Source of the DNA: Uloborus plumipes
Lineage: Eukaryota > Arthropoda > Arachnida > Araneae > Uloboridae
DNA: 64,000 nucleotides
NCBI GenBank assembly: GCA_038373865.1
Contig: JAXGGA010002832.1
Location: 1 to 64,000, forward strand
Direction: 5' to 3'
Shown: piece after piece, positions 35,588 to 47,521 of the stretch
Position numbering within the stretch: the stretch's first letter is position 1
Layout: each line of letters starts with the position of its first letter
Translations under genes and position numbers: made by a program
The notes under the pieces: generated by a model
What the model saw: the letters and a program-made list of their open reading frames with translations, nothing else
What the model was told of the DNA's origin: nothing
Databases searched by the model: none

Positions 35588-35877
35588 CCACCCCCCTTTG
35601 AGATATTGACACACAAATTAAATCAGCACTTGTACTCAATAGGGTCTACCTATGGATTAATTTTCGTTTGATTCCACCTGTTACTTCCTGAGATATAGCA
35701 ATCACCCCCGCGCAGAACACGTGCGATTGCTCCACCCCCCCTTCAAGATATTGACACACAAATTGAATCAGCACCTGTACTCGGTAGGGTCTACCTATGG
35801 ACTAATTTTTGTTTGATTCCGCCGGTTACTTCCTGAGATATAGCACTCACTCACGCGCAGAACACGAGCGATTGCTC
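35588..35877. repeat. Two tandem copies of a 145-bp unit
   Basis: CCACCCCCC followed by AGATATTGACACACAAATT starts at 35588 and again at 35732, and the next CCACCCCCCT starts at 35877. Shared phrases include AGGGTCTACCTATGGA and TTACTTCCTGAGATATAGCA. A few substitutions separate the copies. Confidence 0.9.
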
Positions 35878-36004
35878 CACCCCCCTTGGAGGAATTCGCT
35901 AAACAAAGTCAGGTGCACCAGTTCACATGGTGGTACATAAGTGCAAAAATTTTTGTTCGATTTCATGCAGTAGTTTTTGCTCTAGCACGGCTACAAAAAC
36001 TGGT

Positions 36005-36073
36005 CACACACATACAGACTCACACACAGACAGACACACACACAGACAGACAGACAGACAGACACAGACAGAC
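36005..36073. repeat. CAGA/CACA microsatellite
   Basis: Imperfect ACAGACAGACAGACAGAC tract with CACA interruptions. It sits in the context common for Helitron or retroelement 3' regions, just ahead of CTTTCTTCTATATA. Confidence 0.9.
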
Positions 36074-36179
36074 ATTTTCCAAAAATGGTCGAAATGGACT
36101 CAGCGCACCTCAAAACGTGCAAGTCCGTCAAAATTCGACATTCCAAAATTTTCACGAAACCAATACTTTCTTCTATATA

Positions 36180-37757
36180 CACTAGGTGGCCGAAAGTATC
36201 CGGACACTTTCAAAAATTCACATTTTTACATATAGCTGGAGAAATAAGTGATCAATTGTTCTTTAACTTTAGTCATACAAAATATAGGCTTCACCGAACA
36301 TTTCCAAGTTGAAATTAAATTACCCTTGCATTTCGGGGACGATAAGAAGGGGGGTCGAAAGAATAACCGCTTTTTGACCATAACTCTTTGAAAATAGCTC
36401 GGAATAAGCTATGCATTTCAGTAATTAATTAGCATACTATGAATAATTACTATACAAATTCAAATGAACGCACCACTCTTACTTCCGAAGATATGAAACA
36501 TTTTTTAAAAAACGGCAATTTTATTTGAAGGGTTTTTGCTCATAACACGCAGAGTTTTTGATCAAACCTTATCAAAACATCAGGAAAGATGACAAAATAC
36601 AAGAGAAAGAACATACTAAAACGGTTTTTAAAAATATTAAAAATCCGATGAGATATGAACGTTAAAAGGAAAAAAAATTTCACGGCGCATGCGCGAACGA
36701 CAGAAATTTATAACTACAAAAATATTGTAGCCTGGTAAATACTGCATCTTATAAAAAAAGTTCCAGTTGAATATCATGAAAATTGAAAAAGATATCAGCG
36801 GTCTAGTGAGCTGTATTTCATTCATTCGCAGACAATACATACATAGTGAGGGTCTGTCCACAAAGAGCTATTTTTAAAATAAAGGTTATTTCGTCATCGT
36901 TCAAAATCAACGTTTCAGGGGGTCTCCGTATACTTTTGGCCACCTACTTATAAGGTCTTTTTGGCCGAATGGGCGAAATGTGACTTCTATGCCAAATATA
37001 AATTTTTAAACAGTATACAATTTAACATTGAAAAATATGCTCGATTGTCCCCACACTATTTGAACAGCCCCTCTCCATTTATGAATTGACTGCAAATGAA
37101 TGAATTACAGCTCACTAGATCGCTGATATCTTTTTCAATTTTTACGATATTCAACTAGAACTTTTTTTATAAGATGCCGTATACACCAGGCTACAATATT
37201 TTTGTAGTTATAAATTTCTGTCTTTCGCGCATGCGCCGTGCAAAATTATTTCCTTTTAACGTTCATATCTCATCGGATTTTTAATATTTTTAAAAACCGT
37301 TTTAGTATGTTCTCTCTTGTATTTTGTCATATTTCCTGAAGTTTTGATAAGGTTTGATCAAAAACTCTGCGTGTTATGAGCAAAAACCCTTCAAATAAAA
37401 TTGCCGTTTTTTAAAAAATGTTTCATATCTTCGGAAGTAAGAGTGGTACGTTCATTTGAATTTGTACAGTAATTATACATAGTATGCTAGTTAATTACTG
37501 AAATGCATAGCTTATTCCGAGCTATTTTCAAAGAGTTATGGTCAAAAAGCGGTTTTTCTTTCGACCCCCCTTTTTATCGTCCCCCAAATGCAAGGGTAAT
37601 TTAATTTCAACTTGGAAATGTTCGGTGAAGAATATATTTTGTATGACGAATATATTTTGTATGACTAAAGTTAAAGAACAATTGATCACTTATTTCTCGA
37701 GTTATATCTAAAAATGTAAATTTTTGAAACTGTCCGGATACTTTTGGCCACCTAGTG
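36180..37757. mobile_element. TA-flanked long-arm foldback element (CACTAGGTGGCC family), copy 1
   Basis: It begins CACTAGGTGGCCGAAAGTAT and ends with the inverse of CACTAGGTGGCCAAAAGTAT, with TA at 36178-36179 and 37758-37759. The arms extend to about 36840 and from about 37095, around 650 bp each, with scattered differences. The ~250-bp spacer holds a stray internal TACTTTTGGCCACCTA near 36932. TA targets and this end motif fit a Tc1/mariner non-autonomous element. The site of insertion is itself the palindrome CTTTCTTCTATATA...ATATAGAAGAAAG. Confidence 0.9.
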
Positions 37758-38149
37758 TATTAGATATAGAAGAAAGTAAAAATGGGCAACAAAAGGGTGT
37801 GTGAGTACACTTTAAAATCCACACTCTGTTGTTATCTTTTTTGCGCGAGAAAACCACTAATCGATATCTCCAACCTGAAGAAAGATACGGGCATTGGAAC
37901 ATATCTATTTTAAGTTGGATTTATAAAAATCGTCTGCACGTGCGTGAAAGATATTAAATAGGGTGAAATAAATTATTAATGAGAAAAAGGTGTTGGATTT
38001 TTTTCTTGAACATAAACAAATAAAATTATCGCTTTTGCTTTCCTTGTAGCGGGGTTTTAAAATATTTTTAGCGATTGATTCATTTTTCGTACTGCGCAAA
38101 ATGTCGATTTTAATCTAATCGGGACTTTTATAGATACGCGTTACTTGAC

Positions 38150-38199
38150 ATAAATTTTATTCTCAAGGTTTACCAGGCAGAGCCGGGCCAAGCAGCTAG
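38150..38199 (+). mobile_element. Helitron-like 3' terminus
   Basis: The phrase CAGGCAGAGCCGGGCCAAGC followed by AGCTAG and T matches the Helitron 3' end at 15973-16001 (GCCGGGCCACGCAGCTAG). CTAG is at 38196-38199. The 5' end is not certain; the body may reach back to about 35150 and would then contain the 36180-37757 insertion. Confidence 0.6.
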
Positions 38200-38845
38200 T
38201 ATTTCAATAAAAGTTATGATTTTGAGAAAATTATTAACGAAATGTTCTGCTTAATGTTTCACACATACGTTTGTAGTTTCTTAAGAAACGAATTGTTTTC
38301 ATTATTCCTTTAAATTACTACTATTTCACATAAGTTATCACGTGCGGGAAAAGATGGCGGTTTTCCGTTTAATGAACCTAATGTTTATTATATCTTTACC
38401 ACTCCCAGAAAACTGAATACTGAAATAATATAAAAATGACAAGAATGGTGTTTGCCGACAGAAAGACGGGTATGGAATTTGACTAAAATATGAGAAATAG
38501 AAAAATAGAGCAACGAAAAAAGGAGCGTAAACTAGCGCACCGGAAAATTAAAAAACGGAAAAAAAAGAAACGGAAAAATGAAGAACGGAGAATTAAGAAA
38601 CGGAAAAAAAGAAACAAAGCGTCTGTGAAATCACGGAAATATAATTAACGAAACTGAATAACTCCGGCAACTCAGCTATCGTTACTTCTCCGTTATTTTC
38701 AGGACATAGTTTTAACAGTATAGTTGCTGTGGTTGTTTCTATAGAGTATATTAAAACAAGAATGTGCATATGCTGTTGCGAAAAATAAATCAAATTCGTT
38801 TCTTTGATGTGTCGGTATATTTTAAGGCATTTCATCTGTTTCTAC

Positions 38846-41156
38846 GCTTTAAGCATGGCTACCTGCGATCCTTAAGCGGCTAGCCAGACGAGCGAAAAAG
38901 AGCGTACAAGCAGAACTTACAATTTCTGCCACTTTAGTCATTTGGCGCTGATCTCCTAGGGTTCGGTGAGACTTTTTAAAGAGACGGCTATAGTAATAAC
39001 ATGCGTGTAAAGACTTGATTTCTAGGAGTAAAACTGTTTCAGTCTTGATGGAAAAAAAAACATCAAAATATATAGTGTTGTTGTGTGTTCACAGTTTGAA
39101 ACATTTATAATGCACATGAAACAATAAAGCTTGTTTAAAAGTCATAACACATGCAGTCTTCGAAACTACATTTACGTGAAACATTACGTTTACATCTGAG
39201 TTAGAAGATAGCTTTATATATTCGAGAGACAATCATTTATTTAAAGGATTACATTTTCCTCACTGTCGTTTTAACCAGAGTTGCAAAAAGGAAAGCTGAT
39301 TCTACTAAAATTATATTTATAGAAGCGTCGAAGAAAACGTAAAAGTTCAATTAAAATGCAGTTAGATGCAGGCCCGTCCTTCTGAATTGGGGGGGATTCC
39401 GAATTGGGGGAGGGGGGTCAATTGAAATACAGTTTTGTATTTTAATTGACCCTCCGACCCCGAATTGGGGGGGGGGGGGAATTCGGAATGGGGGGGGGGC
39501 AAATGGGGGGGTTAATTAAAATACAGTTTTGTATTTTAATTGACCCCTTCCCCCGAATGGGGGGAATTGCGAATTGGGGGAGGGGGTCAATTAAAATACA
39601 GTTTTGTATTTTAATTGACATCCCTCTCCCACGAATGGGGGGGATTCCGAATTGGGGGAGGGGGGGTCAATTGAAATACAGTTTTGTATTTTAATTGACC
39701 CCCCGACCCCGAATTGGGGGGGAATTCCGAATGGGGGGGCAAATGGGGGGTCAATTAAAATACAGTTTTGTATTTTAATTGACCCCTTCCCCCGAATGGG
39801 GGGAATTGCGAATTGGGGGAGGTGGGTCAGGGGGGTCAATTAAAATACAGTTTTGTATTTTAATTGGCATCCCTCTCCCCTGAATGGGGGGAATTCGGAA
39901 TTGGGGGAGGGGGGTCAGAGGGAGTCAATTAAAGTAGTTTTGTATTTTAATTGACCCGCCTCCCCCGAATGGGGGAGGAATTCAGAATTGGGGGAGAGGG
40001 GTCAGAGGGGGGTCAATTAAAATACAGTCCCCCCTGGAGGGGACTGTATTTTACAGAACGAACCACGAATACAGTCCCCCCCAGTATTTTAATTGACCCC
40101 CCTCCCCCCGAACGAAGGGGAGAATTCTGAATAGGGGGAGGGAGCTCAATTAAAGTACAGCCCCCCCTGGGGGACTGTATTTTTCAGAACGAACCACGAA
40201 TACAGTCCCCCCAGGGGGGACTGTATTCTAATTGACCCCCTCCCCAATTCGGAATTCCCCCCCCCCCCAATTCGGAAGGACGGGCCTGCATCTAACTGCA
40301 TTTTAATTGAACTTTTACGTTTTCTTCGGCGCTTCTGTATTTTAATTCCTCAAATGTTTAAGAAATTTTTTTTATTTATTTTTTTTAGTGTGAAATATAT
40401 TCAAATAATCATGCAATACAAAAATGAAAGCAATAACCAATGAAAAACCTTGTGCCACGAAAATAGCCCGAGAACGAAGGAAAAATAAAAGAAAGAAGGA
40501 CAGATATTGAGATCTTAGCATGTGCAGATCAGCCAAATAATTCATTTTTCCCCCCAATCAATTCAAATTGCTTTCCTATTAAAATTTTGTATTTGACAAA
40601 AAATTAACAAATTTCAAAAAATAAAGAAAAAATTAAAAAAAAAAAAGTTTAATAAAATAAATAATTTTTTGAATATATGAATAAATTTAAACTTTTCAGA
40701 GATTCAGATTATTTTGAAGTGAAGACAATGAGCATACCAACGTTCTTAAGGCGCCAGTACCAGTTGTAAATTAAATTGCAAACTAAAATACAAAAAAAAA
40801 AGTGCCTGCGAAAAGAATGAAAATGATTTTCGTCAATACTTTGCAATAGACACTCTAAAACAACATTCACAAAAAAAAAAAAAAAAAGAACGCATGAAAT
40901 TAATGTGCAATCAAGTATCGTGGGATGTGTTTCGATGAATAATGCATGAATAGAAAAATCACTTGAAAAAAACAACGCGGTTTTCACTGAAAAGCAAAGC
41001 GAAATCTAGATTGTTATAACAGAAATACGCGCAAACCAACCCTAGGAGATCAGCGCCACAAGCGGCGACAACGGTAACTTCGCCTTGTGCGAGATTTCCT
41101 TTGTTCTCCGGCGCGTCTGGCTAGCCGTTTAAGATCGCAGGTAGCCATGCTTTAAG
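38846..41156. mobile_element. Foldback element enclosing a G/C-run array
   Basis: The left end CTTTAAGCATGGCTACCTGC (38846) is inverse to GCAGGTAGCCATGCTTTAAG at the right (41137-41156). Matching continues inward: GGCTAGCCAGACG against CGTCTGGCTAGCC, and GGCGCTGATCTCCTAGG (38944) against CCTAGGAGATCAGCGCC (41041). A second, inner set of inverted repeats runs 39320-40338. No protein domain. Superfamily unknown. Confidence 0.8.
39369..40288. repeat. Tandem array of 28-nt palindromes separated by G/C runs
   Basis: Each unit of roughly 70-85 bp has AATTAAAATACAG, TTT and TGTATTTTAATT, a perfect stem, flanked by CCCC on one side and GGGG on the other and by GAATTGGGGG or its variants. About eight units run to 40030, then a variant with AATACAGTCCCCCC and its inverse. 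The outer edges CAGGCCCGTCCTTC and GAAGGACGGGCCTG are mirror images, and the mirror continues outward (GTTAGATG, CATCTAAC). The flanks are therefore part of the palindrome and not a target duplication. Confidence 0.85.
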
Positions 41157-44100
41157 TAAAGGGCTTGTAATTTTCAAATGGGCAATTCCACCGTAGCAAA
41201 CGTATCATTTGAAGTTTTAACATCCTCCAAAGACCCCGAACACCCTAAATTATTGGTTCATTGCATGAAGTTTATGAATAACATGAGCTCTACTTCTATA
41301 TTATGCAATTACATTTTGCAATTTTTCAAAAGCATATTTTTTATAATTTTTTAACTCTGTAACAGAAGCATCTTACAAATGAGAGAAGTTTTTTGGCCTT
41401 CAGAAACACCTCAAAAATTTCCAAAATTATACATGCAATTTATTTTAATCGATTAGAGACAAAAACATATAGCTTTACAATATTTTAATGAATTGAAAAA
41501 AAAGTGAGTAAATAGCCCATTTATATGAGCATATGTCGTAACGGACGTATCAGTTCTGAATTATTATAATTTAAGTAACTTACATTATTTCTAAAGCATT
41601 CGGCTTATTATTACAGCTTATTTTAAGCAAATATTAAGAGTGGAACTTGAATAAATGCATATATTTAGTAGTATGAATTACTTGCAGCTCGTTGTAAGTT
41701 CTGCTGGGTTAAGTCATATGTTCAAATGACTGTAATCCCTTTCTGTGTTTCTGTCTAATGAAGGTTTCTGAAGCATAATACTACTATTTCGTTTTTACTG
41801 ATAGTTCAAAGCTCCCTCATATACTAGAACTTTGTGGATTTGCTCATCAAATATTGAAGGCTCCGCATGGGTTCTAATTCAGTTTGTAAGGTTTCTGATT
41901 TTCTAGCTTTATAGTTGATTTTTTTTCAATTGTTGGCTGTTTAGCATAATAATATTTCATGCATTACTTGCCTTCAGTCTTATTCAATGAACTAAATGAG
42001 TTGAAGGATTCCAATCTATATTCATTCAAGTTTATCCACTGTTACAAGAGCTCAACATTTCGGAATAAAGATGACTTATCTTTCTGCCTGCAGTGTTTGC
42101 ACATTTGACAAAATTTTTGACGTTATTAACGATACGACTACGTGCTTTGTGTTCAGCAAAAGTAAGGTGTTTCAGCCAACCACCCAATTCCGTTCAACGG
42201 TCCTTCACCGATAGAATTAAGGCCCGGTTTCCTAGGAGTGAAATCGTCGATCTCTGGCAAGGCGACGGTCGCCGCCTTCTTCTGCGCATGCGCCTGAGCC
42301 GCAGATTGATGTCGCTTCACGCCACGCTCCAATCAAACTGGTTCTGATTCCAGCGTACGTCGCGCCCTGCGTCGGCGACGATTATAGGCAACCAGCCCTG
42401 TAGAAAGGACGGCTGGACACAAAGTCTCAAAATTTTTAAAGACCTTTTGTAGAAAAATGTGTATTATGCATTTATCATGCTGCATGTAGTGGGAACTGAA
42501 CATATCGCATATGACTTCATTATATTTTGATGCAAGATAGCGACGGTAAAATTTGGAACCTGATCATTTGTCCAATGGGCACTTTGCACCTCCTTCTGGT
42601 ATGCAATAATGCAATTTTCTGACCACTTAGTTTGAACCAAAGCTCTTGTGGATCTCGTGGAATCTTTCTTAACTTTATCTCTTAACTTCTCAAAGTACTC
42701 ACATTTATTACGTTTAGTGTAAGAGTGTAACAAGAATTGGGGAAATACTTTTTTAAAGACATTACTGCCCTTTCGCATTACGTGCCTTTAAGCATTATTT
42801 TTCCAAAGCGAATGTTTTCTCGAGTTTACTCTCACTGATACTATTTCATTTGCTCATAGATATTTCCTTCATGCAGGATTTATGGAACACATTCATCCAT
42901 TTTCATTCATAGCAGATTCATAAAATTCACGCTCAATAGTTAGATGATGTGCACATTTAGAACGATAATTACTTATACATTCATCTCTACAACATTGGTT
43001 TCTCAGGGAATGTGACATTTGAAACATTGAATTTTGAAACATTGTCTACAATTTCATGTGTCTGACACACAAGTATAGTAACAAGAGTTTGACGGGTAAG
43101 GATCACATTAACCCATTTATGAGCCAATATTTAGAAAAGTGCCAATTTGAAGTTGGAGTTTTCTGAAAAAAAAATTTTTTTTGCAGAAAAAAACTAATAT
43201 TGGATTTTAAGTCTAAAGTGGGTCTAAATGCAAGAAAATAAAAAGGGGGAGGTCAAGGAAGTTATTTACCCCCTCTTTAGATTACTCATTTTTAAGCCGT
43301 TACAGATCTGATGAATGTTACAGATCTGATGTTAATATGAGCTACATATTTGAGTTTATGCTATCAGTCTTCGTTAACATCTCTAAATATGATATCATTT
43401 CCTTGCATTTTTAACATAGAATTAAGATAATTATATTAGAATATATATATTAGGCTAAAAAATCAAATTTCATTATGAAAAAGCATTTCTTGGAAATAAA
43501 AATGAGCGATAAGGTTTTTAGATAAAATAAATTATGAGATTACCAAATCCAAGCTAATAAAACATTTGTTTTGTTTTAAAACAACACACAACTTCAACTT
43601 TTTCAACACACAACTCTGCTGCTTGCTTTTCTTTAATTAGTTGCAGGAAAAATTTAATTTCTTGATCAGAAATTCAAATTTAGCATGCTAGTTATTATCT
43701 AGTTATTTAGCGAAGTTATAAGAAATTGAGGCACAAAAAAATAAATTAATTAATTAATTAAAATAATAATAATTAATTAATTTCTACAGTGTCAATTTTT
43801 CTTATTTTACTAACTTCTATTGTTAGGTCATACAAACCACAAATGAAGCAATTGTACTAAAACTCATTGCTTTTCATTTTTTAAGAACAAAAATATTCAA
43901 TATATATGGCTAAAGTATGATTTTTGCTTTTTATAATTCTGAAACGTGTGAGTTAGTTCTGTAACATATTTGCTGTTTTTCAATGTTACCGCTCTGACTG
44001 TTACCGATCTGACAAACTGACAAAGTTTTTTTTTATTTCCGAGTCGATCGCACTAAACCAAAATCAAACACGTGGTTTTTTCACTTGTAACAAAGGACTA

Positions 44101-44639
44101 TACTTATATATAAAATAATTTTTAAAATAATAAAAACTGCGCATTTTAGAGCGTGTTACCGATCTGATGACTCAAATGACACACATTTTATAAAATCACT
44201 TAAAAAATCTTACCTACAATTTTAGATGCAGAAATGCAAATTTTTAATTACAATTCGATAAAACTTTCCACCAAGTATTCAGTATCACGTGGTATAGGTG
44301 GGTATATGGATTTCTATGCATTCTGTGTGATCAAAGATAGCAAGCGAAAACGCTCAACTAAAATTGTTAATTTTGATCATAAAATGTTACTCGCCAAAAA
44401 ACTGATAAAAATCTTTCTAACTCTATTTTTAACAATTAAAGCAAGAGTTTTGAAAATAACTGAGGTATTATTACAGACTAAACTTACCTATGGAATGTTA
44501 TTGGTCCACCCTTGAAAGATTTTTCTTTGCATCCCAATGCACAACATTTAGAAACCATTTTATCTCAAAATAACAGTTCATCTCCATAGAAGTGCATGCT
44601 ATGATCAGCTGCGGTGGTTGTAGATCACGTGGTTAAAGC
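41157..44639. other. No recognisable gene; one GC-rich patch
   Basis: Mostly AT-rich. A GC-rich stretch at about 42219-42400 begins AAGGCCCGGTTTCCTAGGAG, and its wording resembles the end of an arthropod interspersed repeat (the 'GGTTCCTAGGAGCG' type). TTAACCCATTTATGAGCC at 43108 resembles a piggyBac-like left end with no partner found. An (AATT)n tract lies at 43741-43780. The phrase GTTACAGATCTGATG recurs at about 43303, 43318, 43998 and 44154, but no boundary is clear. Confidence 0.45.
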
Positions 44640-45478
44640 CAGGTAGGTTCTGGCGGCGGAAAGGTTACCACACACTCTCTCTATGTATCTTTACTCTGTG
44701 TGGTCAACAGCTGCAGGTGTTTCATTGTGCGCTTCATCAATTCGTAGACGTCTGCTGCAGCGTGGACTGCGCACAAGGACTCCTTTATACAGGATCCCCC
44801 TCACGCTAAACCATCGCCACCTGTGGCTAAAATGGGCCGATCAGCATAGGTACTGGCATGCTGATTGGCAGTATGTTGTGTTTTCTGACGAATCCCGCTT
44901 TAATTTGTGGTACAATGATGACCGCATTCGCGTCCGACGCTATGCCGAGGAACGCCACCTTCCAGAGTGCATTATCAAACCTCCTAGTGGACGAACACCT
45001 GGAGTCATGGTCTGGGGTGCCATATCATATCACGGACGATGTCAATTGCTACAAATTGTGGACAACCTGAACAGCAACCCGTACATCAGTGAAGTTCTAC
45101 GGCCCTACGCTGTCCCCTTTCTTCAAGGCTTGCCTGGCACTTTATTTCAGCAGGCTAATGCCCGCCCTCATGTCGCTAGGACTGTACAATCCATCCTCGT
45201 CCTGTTGCTTTTACAGACGAACTTTGGGTACGCATACAAACAGTGTGGAATGCTCTTGAACAGGCAGTCATTAAAAATTTGTTAGACTCCATACCACGTC
45301 GCGTAGCAGCACTTATTGCAGCGCGTGGTGGCTACACAAAATACTAATTTCAATACTTTTTTGTTTGTTGGCTTTCTAAGTTAAATCATTTATTTGTATC
45401 ATTATCACTCAGCTGTGTATTAAATGTCATTCAATTATAACGATTCCTTCATGGTGTTGCAATTTTCACAAACATGAG
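44640..45478 (+). mobile_element. Tc1-like transposon remnant, 5' end missing
   Basis: A 3' terminal repeat fragment (ATGGTGTTGCAATTTTCACA, about 45452-45471) follows the transposase remnant. No left terminal repeat is seen, and the start is where similarity begins. Confidence 0.7.
44683..45347 (+). pseudogene. Tc1-like transposase fragment with lost catalytic residues
   Basis: The open part from 44683 lacks the DNA-binding N-terminus. It has FSDESRF (Asp codon 44887-44889) and MVWGAISYHG. At the second catalytic site it reads QQANARPH: the Asp codon has become GCT (45154-45156). The region that should hold SPDLSPIEHVWD is deleted after about 45200. The true tail (WNALEQAV, then RRVAALIAARGGYTKY, stop 45345-45347) is in another frame. 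This is therefore a dead copy by N-terminal loss, active-site substitution, deletion and frameshift. Confidence 0.88.
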
Positions 45479-45977
45479 TTTATGTATATGCAATATTTAT
45501 GTAATACTGTGTAGCAACAGCATTTATTTTATCTTCTGTTACCTATGTCTTCAATACGAAGAAAAATCGCTTATTTTTTAGAAACGTAGTGAAAGAATGT
45601 CACGCTTTGACAAGAGGAAGGGGTGGTTAGTTAAACTGTGATAGATTACGGCAGGGGGGGGGGGGCAGAGGAAGTAACAAGAAAGTGACTTTTCATATTT
45701 TGGTTCACACAAAAGCATTTTATGAAACAATATGTTTGTGTATTATAATATGACAGGGGAGGGGTAACGTGAATTGTGAATTGTTGAGACAAAGGGATGG
45801 AGGCTGGCCAAGTACGTTGAGGAAACAATATTGCGCCTTTTATACCATACCTCTATGAAGCTTCTTTTGATGTTTTAAATTATTTTCTTCTTGATATAGG
45901 CATTTTTTAGACGTTATTCAGAAAAAATATCTTTCTAGTGAAGTTTTTAAAACAAATGTAAAAAAACTTTTTTTTAA
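45479..45977. other. No recognisable feature
   Basis: AT-rich DNA with a G run at about 45654-45665. Nothing conserved. Confidence 0.4.
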
Positions 45978-46036
45978 GTTTAAAGACTATTTCTATCAGC
46001 TTGATTTGCACTAAAAAGTATGAAATAAAATAAAAA

Positions 46037-46799
46037 CAGTGAACTCTCACTTATGCACCGGGCCAAGGGACTAACGGAGAGTGAGAGAGACGCATATTGC
46101 ATAAGTGAACAAGCCAATTCAAAAATCAAAACCGCAAACATAAGTTCTAATGAGAGTATGAATAAGAATGTTTCTGTGGAAAAGGTTTATATTGCTACAG
46201 TTTGGCAATAACTGTAACGCAAGGACGGATACAAGGGAGGGGCGATGGGGGCGATCGCCCCTCCCTTGGAGAACTTTTCAACGGTAGTTTTTCTACATTA
46301 AAGTACTAAAAATGCAATTTTATACGAGTTTTAATAAAGATGGGGCAAGGAGTTTTGAAGCTCTCTCCGGGAAGTATTTCGAAATTGAAGTCCGAAACTT
46401 TGCGATCAATATATGTTTTCCAGTATGGCTAGTAAAAAGTAACAAAAATCAATCTTCCCTCCCTTGAAAAGTTTCTTGATCCGCCCTTGCTGTAACGTTA
46501 CTACAGTGATAAAGATTTAAAAAAAAAATATTACAGCAGATCTAATCACAAACTGCTTCCTTTAAAACGATGCATAATAGATAATTGTCCCTCTTCGAAC
46601 TCTATTTTTTTTAAAGAAAATAAATTAATTTTTCATTTTACGAAAAAGTCGGTGCATAAGTGAAATATTGATCTTTTGATCGATGCATAAACGAATGAAA
46701 TTATCATTATTTTACTATGGAATGTGCTGGAACCATCGAAAATCGTCGTATAAGTGAAAAGTCGCATAAATGAGGCGGTGTATAAGTAAGAATCTCACG
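46037..46799. mobile_element. pogo/Tigger-like MITE
   Basis: The left end CAGTGAACTCTCACTTATGC matches the inverse of the right end (reading CGTGAGATTCTTACTTATAC on the minus strand). The words GCATAAGTGAA recur inside. The ends are imperfect and the target TA is clear only at the right. It hosts the 270-bp hAT MITE. Confidence 0.55.
46220..46489. mobile_element. 270-bp hAT MITE with perfect 8-bp duplication
   Basis: The ends are CAAGGACGGATACAAGGG and the inverse of CAAGGGCGGATCAAGAAA. CTGTAACG is at 46212-46219 and 46490-46497. Next to the left end lies the palindromic GGGGGCGATCGCCCC. Confidence 0.88.
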
Positions 46800-47521
46800 T
46801 ATATGATTTCTTGATGACAACAGTCAAAATTTCAGTCGATCTAATCATATCTTTATGTGTTTATTAATTCTCAAGCAGCAAATAAAGTTTCAATTAAAAA
46901 TTTGAGAGATGAAATAGGCGGTACTTTAAAGCTATTCATACTAAACTGTATGTCGCCTATTTCGTCCCTCAAAGTTTTAATTTAAATTTTATTTGCTGCT
47001 TTACAATAAATCAACATACAAATATAAAATTAGATCAACTGAAATTTTTGACTTGTCATCAAGAAATCATATACAGGTTGTCCACTCCAATCGTGGCCCA
47101 AAAGCTACTCTCTAAACCGTTAGAGATAAGCATATAGTTCATTTAGGAAAAAATCTCTAAATTACGAAAGGAATTTGGGAAGAGTTTTGAAAGAGTTACG
47201 AAATTTAAATTTTTATACAGCTTCCCAGTTGTATCAATCATATTTAGTAAAACATTCTTGACACTGCAACGTTTTAAACTAAAAAAATATCACTCTTCTA
47301 CGACAAAAATTGACCGAGTTATGACGTTTCGAAAAATCAAGATTTTGAAGGATTTTATGACGTCATCGAGAGATGGCGTCCGTAATGTAAAGGGTCCGTA
47401 TGCGAATTGAGGAAGTGTGTTGACTGGCGAAAATTTCGATTCGTTACATCAAGGGCATTATTAATGGCTGAAAAGACTCTACAATATCAAATTACAAGTT
47501 GACCAATCACTCTCGGTGATT

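Noticed and set aside
39446..39843. Open frames rich in Gly, Pro and 'IQFCILID' repeats
   Set aside because: Translations of the G/C-run tandem array; both strands open, clearly a repeat artefact.
42093..42347. Arg-rich 84-codon open frame
   Set aside because: Lies in a GC-rich patch that looks like a repeat end; no conserved domain or splice context.
43300..44170. Recurring 'GTTACAGATCTGATG' words
   Set aside because: They suggest a repeat element, but no paired termini or target duplication could be fixed.
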